Source: Aspidapion aeneum (taxonomy: Eukaryota; Arthropoda; Insecta; Coleoptera; Brentidae). From it: a stretch of 64,000 bases of DNA. Below, in pieces: positions 32,271-43,610 of this stretch. Where the stretch lies: assembly GCA_963576565.1 (NCBI GenBank), contig OY755040.1, positions 85,430,321 to 85,494,320 on the forward strand, read 5' to 3'. A program made the position numbers and the translations under genes. The stretch's first letter is position 1. Each line of letters opens with the position of its first letter. The notes under the pieces were generated by a model. The model saw only the letters and a list, made by a program, of their open reading frames with translations, was not told the origin of the DNA and did no database searches.

Positions 32271-34652
32271 CGGAATGGGACAAGTGGGCGCCGGGCCAAC
32301 TCGGCGCCGCCTACAGGGCGCTACGCCGGGCCTAATGGGCGCCGGGCCAACTCAGCGCCAGACTATTTTTTTTTCGATAAAATGTGCAGATAAAAAACTA
32401 AATAAATATTTTATTTATACAAAAATTTCAACATCTATTAAGACGAGTGTTGAAATTTGGTAGGTGTAGTGTTCTGGTAACCTGGTAAAAATATATTAAC
32501 GTTTTTTATTTCAAGAATGGCTGATACAAAATGGTGGATTTCTTTAATTTTAAATCGATTTGTCTCAAACTTGAAAGTTTGCAGTGTTTGAGATCACTTA
32601 ATACAGTTTTATCCTGAAACTTAAAAAATTAAAATGGCGGATCCAAAATGGCAGATTTTCTTATTTATGAACCAATATTCATCAAATATAGAACTTGGCA
32701 GTGTTTCAAGTCGCTGAATATGATTTTTGACTCAAACTCAAAATGGCGGATTTCTTTATTTTTAAACCGACTTGTCTCAAACGTGAAAGTTTGCAGTGCT
32801 TGAAAGCACTTAATTTCAAATGACGGATGGAAAATGGCGGATATTTTTGTTTATGCACCGATATATATCAAATATCAAACTCATAAATAATTTAAAACGG
32901 CGGATCCAAAATGGTGGACTTTGCTGATTATCATTTTTGACTTAAACTCATAAAAAAATCAAAATGGCGAATCCAACATGACAGACTTTTTTTTATTTAC
33001 TAACCGATTTGTCTTAAGCTTAAAATATTACATTTCTTTCTTTAAACTTGAGTCATATTTTTTATTAAGCTATAAAAGTCTGCCATTTGCAAGTCACAAA
33101 TTGTATGAAGTGACCTTAAGCACTGCAAACTTTCAAGTTTGAGACATTTGAGACAAATCCGTTGAAAAATAAGTAAACCCACCATTTTGGATCCGCCATT
33201 TTGAATTGTTTATGAGTTTGAGTCAAAAGTTCTAAATAAGAAAATCCGCCATTTAAATTTTTTTAAGTTTTAGGATAAAACTGTATTAAGTGATCTCAAG
33301 CACTTCAAAACTTCAAGTTTGAGACAAATCGGTTTAAGAATGAAGAAATCCGCCATTTTGGATCCGCTATTTTAAGTTTTTTATGAGTTTGAGTCAAGAA
33401 TCGTAATCAGCGACTTGAAACACCGCCAAGTTATATATTTGATAAATATCGGTGCATAAATAAGAAAATCCACCATTTTGGATCCGCTATTTTAATTTTT
33501 CTAAGTTTTAGGATAAAACTGTAATAACTGATCCTAAGCACTTCAAACTTTCAAGTTTCAGACAAATCGGTCTAAAAATAAAGAAATCCGCTATTTTGAA
33601 TCCGCAATTTTGAGTTTTTCTTGAGTTTGAGTTAAAAATCGTAATCAGCGACTTGAAACACCGCCAACTTTTATATTTGACAAATATCGGTGCATAAATA
33701 AAAAAATCCGCTATTTTGGATCCGCGATTTTCGATCCGCCATTTGATTTTGTTTAAGTTTGAGGATAAAACTGTATAAAGTGATCTCACACACTGCAAAC
33801 TTTCAAGTTTGAGACAAATCGGTTTAAAAATTAAGACATCCGTCATTTTGGATCCGTCATTTTGAGTTTTTCATGAATTTGAGTCAGAAATCGTAATCAG
33901 CGACTTGAAACACCGCCAAGTTCCATATTTGATACATATCGATACATAAATAAGAAAGTCCGCCATTTTGGATCCGCCATTTTAATTTTTTTAAGTTTGA
34001 GTACAAATCTGTTTTAAGTGATCTCAAGCACTGCAAACTTTCAAGTTTGAGACAAATCCGTTTAAAAATAAAGAAATCCACCATTTTGGATCCGCCATTT
34101 TGAATTTTTTATGAGTTTGAATCAAAAATTATAATCAACGACTTGAAACACCGCCAAGTTCCATATTCGATACATATCGATGCATAAATAAGAAAGTCCG
34201 CCATTTTGGATCCGCCATTTTAATTTTCTTAAGTTTGAGGGTAAAACTGTATTAGGTGATCCCAAACACTTCAATCTGTCAAGTTTGAGACAAATCGGTT
34301 TAAAAATAAAGAAATCCGCCATTTTGGATTTGCCATTCTTGTAATCGAAAACGTAAATTTTATGTTATCAGGTTACCAGAACTCTAGATCTACCAAAATT
34401 TCAACACTCGACTTAATTGATTTAACTCTAACAAAACCAAATTTCAAGAATATTACGTAAAGGATTTTTTAAAGATGTTTTTGCATAAATAATAATATAT
34501 CTATTTTGCTTTTCATCTGCACATTTTATCAAGAAAAAATATTTTAGTTCGGCGCCCAGTTGGCCCGGCGCCCAGTTGGCCTGCCGCCCAGTTGGCCCGC
34601 CGCCCAGTTGGCCCGGCGCCCAGTTGGCCTGCCGCCCAGTTGTCCTAGACTG
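32271..34652. mobile_element. Foldback element FB2
   Basis: Same family as FB1. The left end is CGGAATGGGACAAGTGGGCG, with repeated GGCGCCGGGCCAACT-type blocks, then TTTCGATAAAATGTGCAGAT. The right end has at least six CGCCCAGTTGGCC-type blocks and finishes GTTGTCCTAGACTG. Each arm contains several ~160-bp tandem units with AAAATGGCGGATCC and ACAAATCGGTTTAAAAATAA-like blocks, in opposite orientation in the two arms. No transposase; no clear 9-bp duplication next to the ends here. Confidence 0.8.
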
Positions 34653-34963
34653 CAACACATTTCAAGACAAATTATTATTAAAAAATAATCTTATAAGTGA
34701 GGGGAAGTGACACTTTCTGAATCAAAATGTGTGAGTGTAAAATCGCACGGTCGCATAAAAAACTATCTATCGTGACCCTACTGAACTTTCTCGTGTTTTA
34801 GCAAAAACTATCCGTCAAGACGACTTACCCATTAAATTTTGTTTTTTCATCGATTTTTTTTCTTATTTTGCACAAAAAACAATTTCGCACCATGTTTGAA
34901 CTCAAATAGTTACTTCTAAACTTGTTTTTAAACAAATTGTGAAAGGCTTTCGCGGTCATCGTC

Positions 34964-35057
34964 CAATGGTGGGTGTGCTTTCGGGCTGTTCGGTCGTCGT
35001 CGTTGGAAAATGTTCCAACGACGACGGCCGAACAGCCCGAAAGCACACCCACCATTG
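34964..35057. other. 94-nt near-perfect hairpin
   Basis: Arms 34964-35008 and 35013-35057 are 45-bp inverted copies with one mismatch, beginning CAATGGTGGGTGTGCTTTCG, around a four-base loop. It is GC-rich in AT-rich surroundings. It could be a tiny MITE, a palindromic end-joining product or a small-RNA precursor; the sequence does not decide. Confidence 0.85.
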
Positions 35058-35420
35058 TTTTTAAACGTTTTTAAGATTTCTTTTTGCAATATTCCCGCAC
35101 GAAATTCAAAAAAATTATATAAAACGACTAGCAGGTTGAATCACTCAAAATACGGCAGGTGGATTAAAAGAAGCCAGCTGCTTTTCCGTCGCACTTATGC
35201 CGTCAGTGGGAAAGAGATAAAAGTACCCATATATTATCTAGGGTATTATTAGCATGCAAACTCTGCCTATCTTTTTCCGATTCACATGTTCAATAATGTC
35301 TATCTCTGTTTTTATTGTAAAAGAAATATCCGCCCCTATAAACCAAATTGGATAGGGTCAATAAAAAATGCCTTGTCTTTCCGTCTCTAAGGCCCTTTCA
35401 GGGCCTTGTACAACTCAATG

Positions 35421-36910
35421 GTTTTGATGATCTTTTACAACTGAAAAATGAGCTGATAGAGCTGCTAGGTTTGGAAAAGTTTGAGCGTCATAAATGGTGC
35501 TCAAATTCTGAATTTATAAACAGTGTATCTTTTGAAGAAGAGCTACATACATTGTACATTATGTCAGAAAGTAATTTTAATAAAATTCTTGAGGTTAGCT
35601 GGAATCCCAAATCAGACAGTTTCTCTATTTCGTCCCCTAAAGATACTAAATCACCAAAAGAAAAATGTCATCTCTCAAATATTTGACCCTCTTGGGCTAT
35701 TTGGTCCAATGGTAGTAAATGCAAAAGTTTTTATGGTGTAAAAAATTTAATTGGGATGACATTTTGGATGAACCTCTGAAAAATATCTGGTTAAGTTTTT
35801 CTGAGGATCTTTGTAAACTATCAGATTTAAAAATTCCGAGATGCATGCTAAATAAAACAGAAATACTAAACATTGAACTACATGGTTATTTCGATGCTAG
35901 CTTAAAAGCATACGGTTGTTGTGTATAGTTAAGAGTCATATATCAAGATGAAAGTGTCTCATGTCACTTAATTTGTGCCAAGTCTCGTGTAAGTCCAATT
36001 CGAACAGTAAGTTTACCCAGATTTGAACTTTGTGGTTGCTTATTGTTAAGCCAATTAGATTACTTGATATTTACAAAAATGTTTTCAAAATTAAAAGTAT
36101 AAATCTATGTTCAGATTCTCAAGTATGTTTGGCATGGATTCAATCCCACCCGAGTAACCTAAATATTTTGGTGTCAAATCGAGTTGCTATGAGCCAAGAA
36201 AAAACTTCTGATTGTGTTTGGAGATACATCTAAGATGAACCCTGCAGATTATCTTTCAAGAGGTCTTACTGCTGAAGAACTGATAAAATCAAAATTGTGG
36301 TGGAATGGTCCTGAACATTTACAAGATTGCGAATTAGATTTGAATACTTTTAAATTTTCATGTAATTTAATCTCCCTAAACAGAAAAAAGATAAATTAGT
36401 AAGTTTATCAGTAACAGTAAAACAAAATCCAATGATGCAAATATTTGATAAATTTTCTGGTTTTACAAACTTACAAAGATTTATTGCTTTTTGCTTAAGA
36501 TTTCAGTACAATAGTCAAGTTGAGAAAAAAGATAGACTATTTGGAGCACTTAAAGTTCATGAACTAGATAAGGCTTTGGATGTTATTATCAAAATTCTTC
36601 AAAAACATTACTTTTCTCATGAAATTGATCTATTAGCATCAAATAAGGTCCTTCCAAATAAAAAAATAAGTACATTTATTGATAAATCTGGACTAATTCG
36701 TGTTGGCGGGATATTATCTAACGCTGACATACCGTTTTCTCAAAAATATCCAATACTTCTCCCTTTAAAATGTCATGTAGTCAAATTGTTGTTGAGAAGA
36801 GAACACCTGAACCGAACCGAACCGAACTTTACCATGCTGGGCCACAAACTGTGTTGACGGATTTATCTAATGATCCCTCAGATCTGAATCCATTAACTCC
36901 TGGCCATTTT
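35421..36910 (+). pseudogene. BEL/Pao retrotransposon RT end, RNase H and integrase start (copy Y)
   Basis: Continues the RT after the insertion (LLQLKNELIELLGLEKFERH, KILEVSWNPKSDSF). Next are the BEL linker (FDPLGLFGPMVVNAK) and the RNase H-like region (ELHGYFDASLKAYGCC, ICAKSRVSPIRTVSLPRFEL, SINLCSDSQVCLAWIQSHP, MNPADYLSRGLTAEEL). The integrase zinc-binding region follows (ADIPFSQKYPILLP, VVKLLLRREHL). Frames shift at about 35690, 35930, 36040 and 36380, and the integrase core is mostly missing between 36860 and 36900, shortly before a hairpin-ended repeat interrupts the gene in the conserved LTPGHF segment. Confidence 0.85.
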
Positions 36911-37631
36911 AGCTCACACTACTACTATACTATAGTAGTGTGAGCTATGGTGATCCTAATTTTTTCGAGAAAAAAAAAGTTGCTCCGATTTCAAAAATTT
37001 TTATATATCTTTGCGTTTCAGATGATTTTGAAACTTTTTTGTTGCGCCGTCTGTATGTCTGTCTGTGTGTCTGTATGTCTGTCTGTAACGACCAACGCGC
37101 ATAACTCAAAAACGGCTTGCTCGATTTTAATGAAATTTGGTACCCAGGCTGGGTTTTGGGTCGAGATGGTCCCATTTAAAAATGAAGAAAATCCACCGAA
37201 CACAAGCCAAATAAAAGGGTGGGGGTAGATTTCAAAAATTAGAGTTTATGTAAAAATATAGCGTGTGTGATATCAAACGAAAGGTAATTGAGTCTGGAGT
37301 TAAACAAAATACATTTTACTTTAAAAAAAAAGGGTGGGGGTAAATTTAAAAAATTAGTGTTTATGTGGAAATATGGCGTGTATGATATCAAACGAAAGGT
37401 AATTGAGTCTGGAGTTAAAAAAATACATTTTAGTTTAAAAAAAAAGGTGGGGGTAGATTTGAAAAATTAAAGTTTAAGTCAAAACATGGCTTGTGTGGTA
37501 TCAAACGAAAGGTAATTGAGTCTTCAGTTCAATAAAATATATTTCAGTTTTTAGTTATATATAAACTCACACGTACACTATAATTATATTACCTAGTGTG
37601 AGCTTAGGTGCCCATAGATTGGCAGAGTATT
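36911..37631 (-). mobile_element. Hairpin-ended repeat, copy 2, inside BEL integrase
   Basis: Inverse orientation to copies 1 and 3. It has the AGCTCACAC hairpin at 36911, a shortened (TGTC)n tract, three tandem units with GGTAATTGAGTC, and GATTGGCAGAGTATTTT at the right end. It splits the BEL C-terminal coding within a run of T, so it arrived after the BEL element. Confidence 0.75.
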
Positions 37632-38013
37632 TTAATAGGCGATAGTTTGTCCGCGTTTCCTGACAAATCATGTTTTGACATACCAGACAACAGACTAACT
37701 ATTTATCAAAAAATATTGAAAATAAGAGAACTGTTCTAGAGAATATGGACGCAGGAGTACCTGAATCGGTTACAAAAAAGACCTAAGTGGTTAGCTCCAT
37801 CTCAGAATTTAAAACTAAATCAAATTGTTTTATTAAAAGAAGACAATCTACCACCATTAAAATAGGCACTTGGTAGGAAAATTGAAATAATTCAATCTGC
37901 TGATGGCAAGGTTCGATCTGTAAAAATAAAAACTCAAGATGGAATTTACCTTAGGTCCATTACTAAATTGTGTCCTTTACCTGAAAATGACTTTTAGATA
38001 ATATTTACCTAAT
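37632..38013 (+). pseudogene. BEL/Pao integrase C-terminal region (copy Y, last part)
   Basis: Resumes with the IGDSLSAFPD-like segment after the hairpin-ended repeat. It then shows the BEL C-terminal domain (DUF5641-type): IYQKILKIRELFWRIW, YLNRLQKRPKWLAPS and LRSITKLCPLP. One stop interrupts it near 37862. The reading frame ends at about 37996. An RTE LINE is inserted immediately after, duplicating TAAGTACAGTTTA. Confidence 0.8.
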
Positions 38014-38026
38014 TAAGTACAGTTTA

Positions 38027-40378
38027 TCACAGTATGTGAGCAATTAGACCTAAAAATCCAAAACGGTTTTTTCCAACATAAGAAAATACACAAATATACC
38101 TGGACCAAACCCTCACAAAACCTGAAATCCGTCATTGATTATCTTATCACTAAACAAAAGACAAAAATAAAAATTCAAGATGTCAGAACAAAGCGTGGAT
38201 CAACATGCGGAAGTGATCACTATTTTCTGGAGACCAAAATTCTCTTTCCTTATCAAGGCCGAAGCCTCCATCAACAAAATCTTGATGATACAGTGAATGA
38301 GGAAATTGATCACTGTCAATATAATCTACTAAGCCTAGAACATGACAGCGTAAAAAACCTATACAAAAAGAGACTGAACGAAAAATTTAATTCAAGTTCA
38401 GGTGAAACCCCAGATGAGGAATACGAATGTATCACATTAAGCATCCATCAAGCTGCAAAAGAAGCACTAGGATTAGTGGAAGAAACTCCTAAAAGAACAA
38501 AACCATACTGGTGGGATGCTGAGATTGAAAGTGAAATAGAGGAAAAAAGGAAATTATATCACACGTACTTATCCCAAAAGACAGATAGAAGCAGAGAAGA
38601 ATACAAAATCGCGCAATCAAAGGTGAGAAGAATGATCAGTGATAAGAAGAATCAATCATGGATGCAAAAGTGCCAGAAAATAGATTCTTACTTAGGAGGT
38701 AGGAGAAGTACCGAAAGCTGGAAAACTATAAGATCGATCAAAAAAGAAACATGCAGAGATATTATTTCACCAATACCAGACAAAGAATGGGATGAGCATT
38801 TTAAAAAACTTTTAACTGAAGATAGAGCAGAATTCAAGGAAGACGAAAGAGACAATATCATTAGAACGATGGGATCTCCAGTACCCCTCACAATATCTGA
38901 GGTCAAAAACGTGTGCAAAACCTTAAAAAGCGGTAAATCTGCCGGACCCGGAAATATCCCAGCTGAACTTATTAAATATGGCACTGAAGAATTGTTTTGT
39001 AGATTACGGAATCTTTTCCAAAGATATTTAAATGGAGCTGTAGTACCAACTGAGTGGAAAACGTCATATATATCCACAATACACAAAAAAGGAAGGAAAG
39101 ATATATGTGACAATTATAGAGGTATATCTGTAACTAGTACGCTAAGCAGAATATATGGCAAAATAATAAGAAATAAAGTGGAGAGCGAATATAAAGATAT
39201 GGAGGCAGAAGAACAAGCTGATTTCAGGGCGGGTAGATCGACTTCAGATCATCTCTTTTGTATAACCCAAGTTATTGAAAAGAAAATGGCATACGGACAA
39301 GAGCTCCATCTGCTTTACGTAGATTTGCAGAAGGCATATGATAGTATACCACTAAATCTACTTTGGAAAGCGTTGGAAAAGACAAACATAAGCGTACAAC
39401 TAATTAAGGTCATCAAAGAGTTATACCGCAATAGTAAGGCAAAAGTTAAAATAAAAGCAAAACTAACCAAAGGCTTTCTAGTAAATAAAGGTCTTAAACA
39501 AGGTTGCTGTATCTCGCCTACGCTCTTCAAGATATATTTGGAACAGGTCCTTAAAGTCTGGAAGAGAAAATGCCAAAACATGGGAATTCCGTTGAATGAA
39601 ACCACCTTGTATACTTTATGTTTCGCCGATGATCAGATAGTGGTGGCTCAGGATTATGACGAACGAACGAGTACAATAAGTGGGGACTAGAGGTTAATAT
39701 CAATAAGACAGAGTATATGTGTATTGGTGGAACGAAACAGGATCTAATCTTAAATACTGGGCAGCGAATTCAGTCCTGTGATGAGTATAAATACTTGGGT
39801 CTAAAAATTACAGCTGACGGAACACTAGACAAAGCTATAAAAGATAGAAACGTACAAGGAAGAAAAGCAATAACTTTATTAAATGGAATCATTTGGGACC
39901 AAAGTATATCAAAACATAACAAAAAGCTTATATATAACACCATTGTAAAAAGTATTATTACATACGGCTCAGAAGTATGGCCAATCAAAGATAGAACAGA
40001 AAAAATGCTTTCCGCTACGGAGATGGACTATTGGTGAAGAGCAGCAGGGAAATCAAAAAGAGAAAGAGTTACCAATCAAAGAATAAGAGAAATTATGACA
40101 GTGGGTGAACGTACTCTAGTGGATGATATAAGAACAAAACAACTGGTGTGGTACGGACATGTACAAAGAATGGATGATGGAAGACTACCTAAACAAATAT
40201 TACAATGGAAACCAACTGGCCGAAGAAAACGAGGAAGACCAAGGAGAAGCTGGAGAGAAGGAATAGATAGTGAAATAAAAATAAGAGGCCTAGATGATGA
40301 ATTATGGGCAAACAGAAACGAGTGGAGATTGGGTATCGGAAGACGTAGAACGTTGTGAAACCGATAAATATATATATA
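38027..40378 (+). mobile_element. RTE-type LINE, copy B, 13-bp target duplication
   Basis: TAAGTACAGTTTA lies on both sides (38014-38026 and 40379-40391). The element is 5'-truncated at AGTATGTGAGC (38031), with four extra bases at the junction, and ends in a TA-rich tail after the stop codon, as RTE elements usually do. It sits in the 3' untranslated region of the BEL element. Copy A at 3903-6134 is truncated at the same base. Confidence 0.9.
38036..40358 (+). pseudogene. RTE endonuclease end, reverse transcriptase and C terminus
   Basis: Open from 38036 to 39690 (about 550 residues) without a stop. The endonuclease end (IHKYTW, VIDYLITKQKTK, then GSDHYF, the catalytic SDH) leads to the linker and RT blocks AGPGNIPAELIK, YVDLQKAYDSIPLNLLW, GLKQGCCISPTLFKIYL and FADDQIVVAQDYD. 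A ~25-bp deletion near 39665 shifts frame, and a TGG-to-TGA change at 40036 adds a stop. The remaining pieces reach the ...GIGRRRTL end at 40358. The RT core is intact, but the first two thirds of the endonuclease are missing, so this copy is inactive. Confidence 0.9.
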
Positions 40379-40391
40379 TAAGTACAGTTTA

Positions 40392-40491
40392 GAATTTGCA
40401 TAGTTATTAAGTGATTTCTAAGTTAGGTTAAATATTATGTTGTTTACGATTTTATTGGAGTTTTCTCCTAAATATCTCCAAGGCGGGAGTA
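40392..40491 (+). other. BEL 3' untranslated region and polypurine tract
   Basis: Continues the BEL sequence interrupted by the RTE insertion. A purine-rich AAGGCGGGAG precedes TGTTCG at 40492, as expected for the plus-strand primer next to a 3' LTR. Confidence 0.6.
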
Positions 40492-41380
40492 TGTTCGAAT
40501 TCAAAGTAAAAATATAGTTCCCCTATGTATGGTAGCCTTAGTTAAGTAGCGTTAGAGTAGGCATGCAAGAATTCGATTTACGAATGTTCTCGATCGCGAG
40601 TGTCGTGTCATTTCGGCTATCGTTATAAAAATCGACCGGTGGTTTTTCACCTCGCTGTCATGCAGCAGCAGTGTTGCCAACCCTACGGATTTATCTGTAG
40701 ATCTACGGATTTTGGACTTCGATCTCCGATATCCGATTTTGGATCCAAATCTACAGATTTTTGGCAATTTTACTAAAAAACGATAAACATAGAAACACAA
40801 CGGTGGCCGTGCCTCGTTCCTCCTTATCAGTCCTCCTTATCAGTCCTCAGTAGGGACCTATTGCAATAGTGCCAGGCACAAATTGTGCCGGGTACTATAT
40901 TGACAGTTTCTCATTTTAAGAACTGCTGTGTCCTTTCAAAATTAGGCCTTTGTGTATTATACGAGCCGGATTTAATAGTGACGCCACTATTAATAGAAAA
41001 ACGACGACTTGATACCGTTCTCGTGCGATTCCGAACCAAAAAAGTTGTCACTATCAAAAAAAGAAAAAAATCAAACCAATATAGACTTTTTAATTGTAAA
41101 AAAAGCACCTTTTTTTATTTTTAGTCTGAACCTACGGATTTCTACAGATATTTCGCGTTCACGCTACGGATTTTTGCTTTCCAATAGTTGGCAACACTGT
41201 GCAGCAGTTCTATCACAATCAGAGCGGGAAGTGCGTCGCCCAGCTGCAACGCTTGACATTGAGTTTTACGTGTCATTAAAACCTATTTAATATTTAAAGT
41301 TGTTTTTCTAAACGCTTTTGTGAACATTAAACAAGTTATATTCAAAACAGTTTTGTTTTCATTCAATCCACTGTTCTACA
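40492..41380 (+). repeat. Probable BEL 3' LTR, split by a hAT element
   Basis: Starts TGTTCGAATTC after the polypurine tract and may end TTCTACA at 41380. Without the 531-bp hAT insertion it would be about 350 bp, a normal BEL LTR length. No second LTR is in the window, so the right boundary is a guess. Confidence 0.5.
40669..41199. mobile_element. Non-autonomous hAT element, 531 bp
   Basis: Perfect 13-bp inverted ends CAGTGTTGCCAAC, followed on both sides by CTACGGATTT-type blocks, and a perfect 8-bp duplication TGCAGCAG (40661-40668 and 41200-41207). No transposase coding. The cleanest hAT insertion in the window. Confidence 0.9.
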
Positions 41381-42900
41381 GTAAGCTATCGAAGCAATTT
41401 ATGTAGGAATCGTGTGTATTTCTACAGTATATATATCTTTGTTTAGTATATTATAAACAGCGGTGACAATAAACTTTTAAAAAAAAGTAGTGTCTATGAT
41501 TAATTCATTTTTCAAATAGGTAGGTAGTTGGTTATGTGAAGTATCCGTCACTTTCAATCAAAAACATGAGTTTGTCAACTCAACGGAAATTATTTTAAAA
41601 AGTTGTAAAATGCCGAGAAACAAATATAATAGGTATAATGAACAATTGCAGCTGATAATTTTAAATATATTGGCTTTTTTTCAACTTAAATAGTTGGTGC
41701 AAACATGGTAAAACGGCAATATATCATCATTTGTTAATTTCTGAAAGAATACTAATACATAATACACTATTAATTTCTGAACGCAATGGTAAATTTTCTA
41801 ATAGTCCGGAGCCTAAGCCACTTTTGTCTGCATTTTTGCGTACCGTAATGAAACTTGCCACGAATATAGCACGACACTATAGTATTATTTCACGAAGTGG
41901 TGCTCATCTCGAACCCAGTGCAGAGCAAAGATACAGGGTGTTTTATTTTTAATTGCATCTATCTCATTAAAATTCTGTATAAAATTCAAATGTAAAGCTC
42001 GAGCAATGACACTAGGCACTGATTATAAGGACATATACACTTATTTTAAGGGATAAAAAAATTTATACTGCTTTATTTTCTTCCAAAAAAAAATTTTTTT
42101 TTAAAGAAATTTATTGTGTGGTTATTCAGTAGAAAAAAAAATTCCAGGAGCTTAGTTATGCAAGATAAGGTGTTAAAATCTAATGAGGACATAAACAAAT
42201 TGTTTCTCTTTAAAACAAAAATTACTGGAGTGTGACATATACAGGGTCGGAGTACAAGATGGACAAAAATGTGGATTTCTTAGACGTAAGGATGTTTTCA
42301 AAAAATATATACCAAATAAGAGATAGCTTTTATTTATATTTTAAGCAAATAAAATAAAAATTAGTTTGAACTGTTAAAAAGACAGACTGTTTTTAAAAAG
42401 TAAAATTTTTATGATCATTTTAAGTAGTTTTTTTTATGACGACGTTACAAATCAGTATCGAAAACCCAAAGTCCGCACTTTACAACAATACTAGTACAGC
42501 TTTTATTTTCTTAAATAAAAGATTTTATACAGAGTGTTAAAAAGTAACTAGACAATAAAGTTTTTTCGTAATTTTTTATTTTAGTGCTGAAAATTCAAAT
42601 AACTCTAGATTTGTCAAATAAACATTTCATTGCAATCACTATATTCTCATTTAAAAACCATTTATCGGACTCACCATTTTTTGGACGTATATACCGGGCC
42701 ACAACAACTTTGCTGTCAGTTTTACTGTTTGTTTACATTATTTATTGTAGCTACTGCGTTAATAAGAATTTTGGAACGAAACTTGGCACAATTTGTCGGC
42801 CTATTACAGGCTATGACATAAAAATTCAAGCTAGTGTAATTTTGTAATATGCTGAAAGATACAAGGTGATATTATAAAAATCATGTAAAAAGTAGTAGTA
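41381..42900. other. Non-coding; scattered Tc1/mariner-like ends
   Basis: 41885-41940 (ending CAAAGATACAGGGTG) is repeated in inverse at about 44325-44375, suggesting the ends of a 2.5-kb degenerate element. Other CAGGGTC or CAGAGTGTT motifs are at 42242 and 42530. No reading frame is recognised. Confidence 0.45.
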
Positions 42901-43610
42901 GTAGTCTCAAACTTTTGGTTATACCGGTTATGAAGTTCAAGATACCTTCTTAGTTTAAGTACTTGTTATAACTAGAAAAATGCCTTTTTTACATGGTGTC
43001 CATTGTTTTACTTACCTTTGTAATTGTAAGAAAATACAGGGTGTTTCTTGTGTCAATATAATTTTTTTTTAATACGTTGAATATACAGTACAAAGTTAAA
43101 ATATTAATCACCTATGTAGCTGCGAGTTAGAGGCTTTAAAACATATAGGGTATTCCAATTTAAGTCGGTAATATTGTTAACTTTACCAAAACTACAATGT
43201 CGGTTAATTAGACAAAATTTTAATATTTTTCTCCAAACTAAATTGGTGCAACTTAGTAGTCTCAAACTTTTGGTTATACCGGTTATGAAGTTCAAGATAC
43301 CTTCTTAGTTTAAGTACTTGTTATAACTAGAAAAATGCCTTTTTTACATGGTGTCCATTGTTTTACTTACCTTTGTAATTGTAAGAAAATACAGGGTGTT
43401 TCTTGTGTCAATATAATTTTTTTTTAATACGTTGAATATACAGTAGAAAGTTAAAATATTAATCACCTATGTAGCTGCGAGTTAGAGGCTTTAAAACATA
43501 TAGGGTATTCCAATTTAAGTCGGTAATATTGTTAACTTTACCAAAACTACAATGTCGGTTAATTAGACAAAATTTTAATATTTTTCTCCAAACTAAATTG
43601 GTGCAACAAG
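42901..43610 (+). repeat. 356-bp tandem duplication
   Basis: Two units starting CTCAAACTTTTGGTTATACC (42905 and 43261) are identical except for a C-to-G change at about 43091/43447. They include ACAGGGTGTTTCTTGTGTC. Very recent duplication; non-coding. Confidence 0.92.

Larger units (their letters stand above)
31737..35420. mobile_element. hAT-like insertion in BEL, 8-bp target duplication
   Basis: GTTTTGAT is present on both sides (31729-31736 and 35421-35428), and the BEL reading frame continues exactly across it. The ends read CATTGACTTCTA and, from the right, CATTGAGTTGTA: 12-bp inverted ends with two mismatches. An 8-bp duplication with short inverted ends fits the hAT group. No transposase is visible. 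The interior holds a complete foldback element (32271-34652), a 94-nt near-perfect hairpin (34964-35057) and plain AT-rich sequence. Confidence 0.75.

Noticed and set aside
34428..34658. Reading frame of Gly-Arg-Gln-Ala-Asn-Trp repeats
   Set aside because: Translation of the tandem GGCCAACTGGGCG-type blocks at the foldback element end.
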